A DNA stretch of 64,000 nucleotides from positions 1,142,001 to 1,206,000 of the forward strand of contig NZ_AP025226.1 in the NCBI RefSeq assembly GCF_020886315.1, read 5' to 3'. Each line of letters opens with the position of its first letter. The first letter of the stretch is position 1. A program made the translations under genes and the position numbers. The notes under the pieces are model-generated. The model was not told where the DNA came from, searched no databases, and saw only the letters and a program-made list of their open reading frames with translations. Source of the DNA: Saccharolobus caldissimus. GTDB taxonomy: Archaea; Thermoproteota; Thermoprotei_A; Sulfolobales; Sulfolobaceae. Of the stretch, positions 61,069 to 64,000 are shown in pieces.

Positions 61069-62742
61069 TTAATAAATAAATTTAACATTACTACTCTTCT
61101 TTAAAGACCTTATCCAATGAGCTACCGGTGGAATGAACTTATCTTCTGGCTCAATTAGCACCTCAACTAAACTAGGTGTAGATTTTATGGCCTTCTTTAA
61201 GGTATCTATTATATCCTCGTCCTTCTCAATCCTAAAAGCAGATAATCCAAACCCCTCAGCTACTTTAACGTAATCAACTGAGGAGAAATTAGTACCCACT
61301 ACGTCCCTATTTAATAAACGCATTTCCGCCCTTATCCATCCATAACTCCCGTTGTTAAACAAAATGATTACTACATTAGCGTTAGTCCTCTTAACAGTCT
61401 CCAGCTCTCCCGCTGAGAAACCGAAACTTCCATCACCGGTTAAGGCAAATATCAAACTATTCGGTCTGGCGAAATAAGCACCTACTGATGCGGGTATCGA
61501 ATACCCTAAGCCCCCAAGACCGTAATTGAAAACGAAATACCTCCCAGCCCTCTTAGCCTTATAAAAGGCTGAAGTGTAAATAGCCCCTACTCCCGGATCC
61601 GCTATGAGCACGGAATCTTCTGGAGCTAAATTCCATAGCTCCTTGATGAGCCTTAGAGGGTTCACTACATCCCTTCTCTCATAAGCTAACTCGCTTACTC
61701 TTTTCTCAAATTCATCCTTTCCTCTCAAATCTACGCTCTTCTTGCTAACTCCCTTACTCTTTAAGACGTCAATAATGACCCTTAATGTAGCCTTAGCGTC
61801 GCCTATTAAATTTAGACTATCGTAATTATTTCCCACTTCAGCCTCACTTATATCTATGTGTATAATCCTCTTATCCCTTCCTGGAATCTTCCACTTATCC
61901 GTATTTGCCGAATCGGTGTTACTCCCTATAAGTATAATTAAGTCCGAGTTTTCGACAATATTATTTGAAAAACTCGTACCACCTCTACCGCCAACTACTC
62001 CTATGGACAAAGGATGAGTTTCTGGCATACATCCCTTTCCAGTTATCGTACTTCCGACTGGAATACCTAAGAGTTCTGATAATTCCATTACCTCATCCCA
62101 CGCCATTGAATATAATACTCCTTGTCCGCAAATTATCAAAGGGCCATTACTATTAATTATCATATCCACAGCCCTCTGTATCATTTGAAAATCCGCTACA
62201 GGCCTTTGGGATGGATATCTTGAGAACTCCTTTTGCGGCTTTAATTCTGGATTTCCTACATCCGACTCTAAAACTTCGGAGGGAATTCTTACGTGAACCG
62301 GACCTGGCTTACCACTAGTACTTAACCTAAACGCTCTCCTTATTGCGTGGACTATTTCATCAGCTTTAGTAACCGTTATGGTTTCCTTAGTGATTGGTTT
62401 AAATAGCGATGATTGATCTAAGGCTGTTAAGTAGTTTACTTTCTCTCCATATAACGGAGTGTCGGTAGTTATTATGATTAGAGGCGTTGAAGACTTATAA
62501 GCTTCTGCAACTCCGGGTAACATGTATATTGACCCAACGCTTGGTCCCTCAACTACTCCAGGCTTAAAAGATAATTTAGCATATGCATCTGCCATATAGA
62601 CTGCGTTCCTTTCATCTCTAGCTAACACATGTACTCCCTTAAATTCTCCATAAAGAGATATTGAAGTCTCACCTGGCAATCCGAATATATAATTTACCTC
62701 ATATTCCTTAAGAAGATTTGAAAGTAGTTCTGCCCCTTTCAT
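61069..62742 (-). CDS. ThDP-dependent acetolactate synthase-like enzyme
   Basis: 557 residues with the standard Pyr, central and PP domains. The catalytic Glu is in the unusual context ARDERNAVYMADAYAKLS near residue 40 (instead of RHEQGA). The PP motif is GDGSFGFSAGELETVKRTNA, with VIILFNNGSYGW near 460. The best comparison is acetolactate synthase-like or benzoylformate decarboxylase-like enzymes. It is not next to an ilvN regulatory subunit, so a catabolic 2-oxo acid decarboxylase/ligase is likely. The protein ends KSSNVKFIY. It is divergent from the following aldehyde dehydrogenase gene by about 590 bases. Confidence 0.82.
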   Translation of the reverse strand: MKGAELLSNLLKEYEVNYIFGLPGETSISLYGEFKGVHVLARDERNAVYMADAYAKLSFKPGVVEGPSVGSIYMLPGVAEAYKSSTPLIIITTDTPLYGEKVNYLTALDQSSLFKPITKETITVTKADEIVHAIRRAFRLSTSGKPGPVHVRIPSEVLESDVGNPELKPQKEFSRYPSQRPVADFQMIQRAVDMIINSNGPLIICGQGVLYSMAWDEVMELSELLGIPVGSTITGKGCMPETHPLSIGVVGGRGGTSFSNNIVENSDLIILIGSNTDSANTDKWKIPGRDKRIIHIDISEAEVGNNYDSLNLIGDAKATLRVIIDVLKSKGVSKKSVDLRGKDEFEKRVSELAYERRDVVNPLRLIKELWNLAPEDSVLIADPGVGAIYTSAFYKAKRAGRYFVFNYGLGGLGYSIPASVGAYFARPNSLIFALTGDGSFGFSAGELETVKRTNANVVIILFNNGSYGWIRAEMRLLNRDVVGTNFSSVDYVKVAEGFGLSAFRIEKDEDIIDTLKKAIKSTPSLVEVLIEPEDKFIPPVAHWIRSLKKSSNVKFIY

Positions 62743-63334
62743 AAATAAGATTACCAGTAAAAAAATTAAATTATTTTATGGTTTTCATGCCAGTGCTTAA
62801 AGGTCCTATATCTCTCTTCAACCGCCTATAAGGGGATGAGTGAATATAAGAACGCCGGTAGATTTATAATTAATAAATTTTAATTTAATTTATTTTTTAT
62901 CATATACTCTTTGAGTTAACTAGATAATGTTGTGAATAAGTTTTGCCCTTCATGTTTAAATTTTACTATCATTGTACGTTATTTATATTGAATAATTTAA
63001 AATCTAGGATACTATAGACTGCTTAATCATTTTGATATTGAAAGTTTTATAATTAAAATTATTAGTACTATAAATTAAAAGTTTTATAAACTATTGAAAA
63101 ATTAGTTTACTATCTTTTTTCTGTAAACCTAAATCTAATAGATTTAAGCTAATTATTATTCGTTATACTAAAAAAGAAGTTAAAAAAGTAATTATTTGCC
63201 TATCTTTTAGCCTAATTATCTTATTAATTTCATTATAATAGCAAAAACGTGCTTATTTATTTAGTTAGATTTCTTCTAACATGTTGTAGTGAAAAATATA
63301 TATGGCGTACAATTTTTAAATTATCGTGGGAAAT
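62743..63334. other. AT-rich intergenic region, promoters only
   Basis: No frame, repeat or RNA-like stretch is recognised. It holds the promoters of the TPP enzyme (left) and the aldehyde dehydrogenase (right, TTTTTAAATTATC near 63312-63325). Confidence 0.55.
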
Positions 63335-64000
63335 ATGTTAGAGGAAGTTCAAAAAAATTACGGTAAGTTAAAGTTTTATATAAATGGTCAGAGGGTTGAG
63401 TCTAAGACTGAGACTTGGGGTAATGTTTATAATCCGGCTAAGGATGAGGTTATTGCTCAAGTTCCCTTTTCGACTAGGGATGAGGCTAGGGAGGCTATTC
63501 AATTTGCTCAAGAGGCTTTTGAGAAGTGGAGGGAGTTGCCAATTACTACTAGGCTTCAGTATTTGTTTATGATTAAATTTAAGTTGGAGGAGTATTATGA
63601 GACCTTGTCTAGGATTGTTACTCAGAATCATGGTAAGACTATTCATGAGGCTAGGGGTGAGTTGAGGAGGGCTATTGAGAGTGTTGAGAGTGCCATTTCC
63701 GTTGCTTATACTTTGGCTAAGGGTGAGCATTTGGATCAAGTTTCTCAAGATGTTGATGAGTCTGTTGTTAGGGAGCCCTTGGGTGTTTTTGGTATTGTTA
63801 CTCCCTTTAATTTTCCCGTTATGGTTCCCTTTTGGTTTATTCCCTTTGCCATAGTTTTGGGGAATACTGTTGTTGTTAAGCCTTCTGAGATTACTCCTAT
63901 TGCTATGGATTATGTTGTTAGGGTTTTTGAGGAGGTTAAGCTTCCTCAAGGTGTTGTTAATGTTGTTCATGGTGCTAAGGATGTTGTTGATGAGTTTTTG
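63335..64000 (+). CDS. mmsA: Methylmalonate-semialdehyde dehydrogenase (CoA-acylating ALDH), truncated by window end
   Basis: The first 222 codons are present from ATG 63335. N-terminal features of MMSDH are seen: FYINGQRVES, VYNPAKDEVIAQVPFSTRDE, GKTIHEARGELRRAIESVES, then VREPLGVFGIVTPFNFPVMV and NTVVVKPSEITPIAM, matching the NAD-binding part. It oxidises malonate or methylmalonate semialdehyde to acetyl- or propionyl-CoA. Codon use is notably T- and G-rich at third positions (GTT, GAG, AGG) unlike most neighbours, which may reflect high expression or transfer. The catalytic Cys lies outside the window. Confidence 0.9.
   Translation, partial: MLEEVQKNYGKLKFYINGQRVESKTETWGNVYNPAKDEVIAQVPFSTRDEAREAIQFAQEAFEKWRELPITTRLQYLFMIKFKLEEYYETLSRIVTQNHGKTIHEARGELRRAIESVESAISVAYTLAKGEHLDQVSQDVDESVVREPLGVFGIVTPFNFPVMVPFWFIPFAIVLGNTVVVKPSEITPIAMDYVVRVFEEVKLPQGVVNVVHGAKDVVDEFL

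Noticed and set aside
63368-63970. 200-codon minus-strand frame opposite mmsA
   Set aside because: Its Asn/Leu/Pro repetition mirrors the GTT/AGG codon bias of mmsA; a pure antisense shadow.

Overview
The window is an AT-rich chromosomal segment of a thermoacidophilic crenarchaeon of the order Sulfolobales (Saccharolobus/Sulfolobus-like). The evidence is archaeal TATA boxes about 25 bases upstream of leaderless or near-leaderless starts, frequent GTG/TTG starts, a Sulfolobus-type malate synthase, PaREP1 and DUF3782 proteins, a TFS (RPB9/TFIIS-like) paralogue, VapBC modules, an S53 (sedolisin) protease and ISC-type insertion sequences. I saw no rRNA, tRNA or CRISPR array. The species is not named because no marker gene is present.

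Layout. 0-17 kb is accessory DNA: a DUF234-type ATPase behind tandem palindromes, an intact IS256-family element (1715-2977, 8-bp target duplication), peroxiredoxin Bcp, a secreted S53 protease, a dienelactone hydrolase coupled to a 35-residue protein, a phosphoesterase, an MFS carrier, a non-autonomous IS6-type element, a broken vapBC pair, a PoxB-like pyruvate oxidase coupled to an NDH-2-like flavoprotein, and a decayed IS1-family element (15488-16231, 8-bp duplication). 17-27 kb holds small membrane proteins, a HAD phosphatase, a TenA-like protein, a stand-alone molybdenum hydroxylase subunit, orphan proteins and a MITE.

27-47 kb is an aromatic/acyl-CoA catabolic island. On the minus strand, reading leftward, are an MFS importer (with a perfect 18-bp palindrome in its promoter), a flavin reductase, a vicinal-oxygen-chelate extradiol dioxygenase, an HpaB-type monooxygenase, a LigB-type dioxygenase and a TFS paralogue without the acidic cleavage residues. 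Between the flavin reductase and the dioxygenase sits a roughly 2-kb insertion bounded by a 73/74-bp direct repeat of the reductase gene end. A bacterio-opsin-activator-type regulator, two acyl-CoA synthetases, an acyl-CoA dehydrogenase, a pair of thiolase-fold proteins that appear to lack the nucleophilic cysteine, two DUF35 Zn-ribbon/OB proteins and indolepyruvate:ferredoxin oxidoreductase IorAB follow. Together they suggest uptake and hydroxylation of an aromatic acid, ring opening, and CoA-ester chain shortening. Malate synthase (50.6-53.1 kb) could use C2 products.

48-60 kb is mobile and repeat-rich: an intact IS6-type element, a convincing C/D box sRNA with kink-turn stem, MITEs, PaREP1 duplicates, a DUF3782 nuclease-like protein with exact 87-bp coiled-coil repeats, a MFS-ABC pseudogene junction, and a 245-bp inverted repeat (53535-53779 and 59792-60033) whose two copies are identical except for one patch of about 10 bases. 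60-64 kb has a vapBC pair, a TPP-dependent enzyme and the start of methylmalonate-semialdehyde dehydrogenase, cut by the window edge.

The best candidates for something undescribed are the structured 245-bp inverted-repeat element with its single variable patch, the Cys-less thiolase pair plus two DUF35 proteins, and the 2-kb insertion flanked by the duplicated flavin-reductase end.
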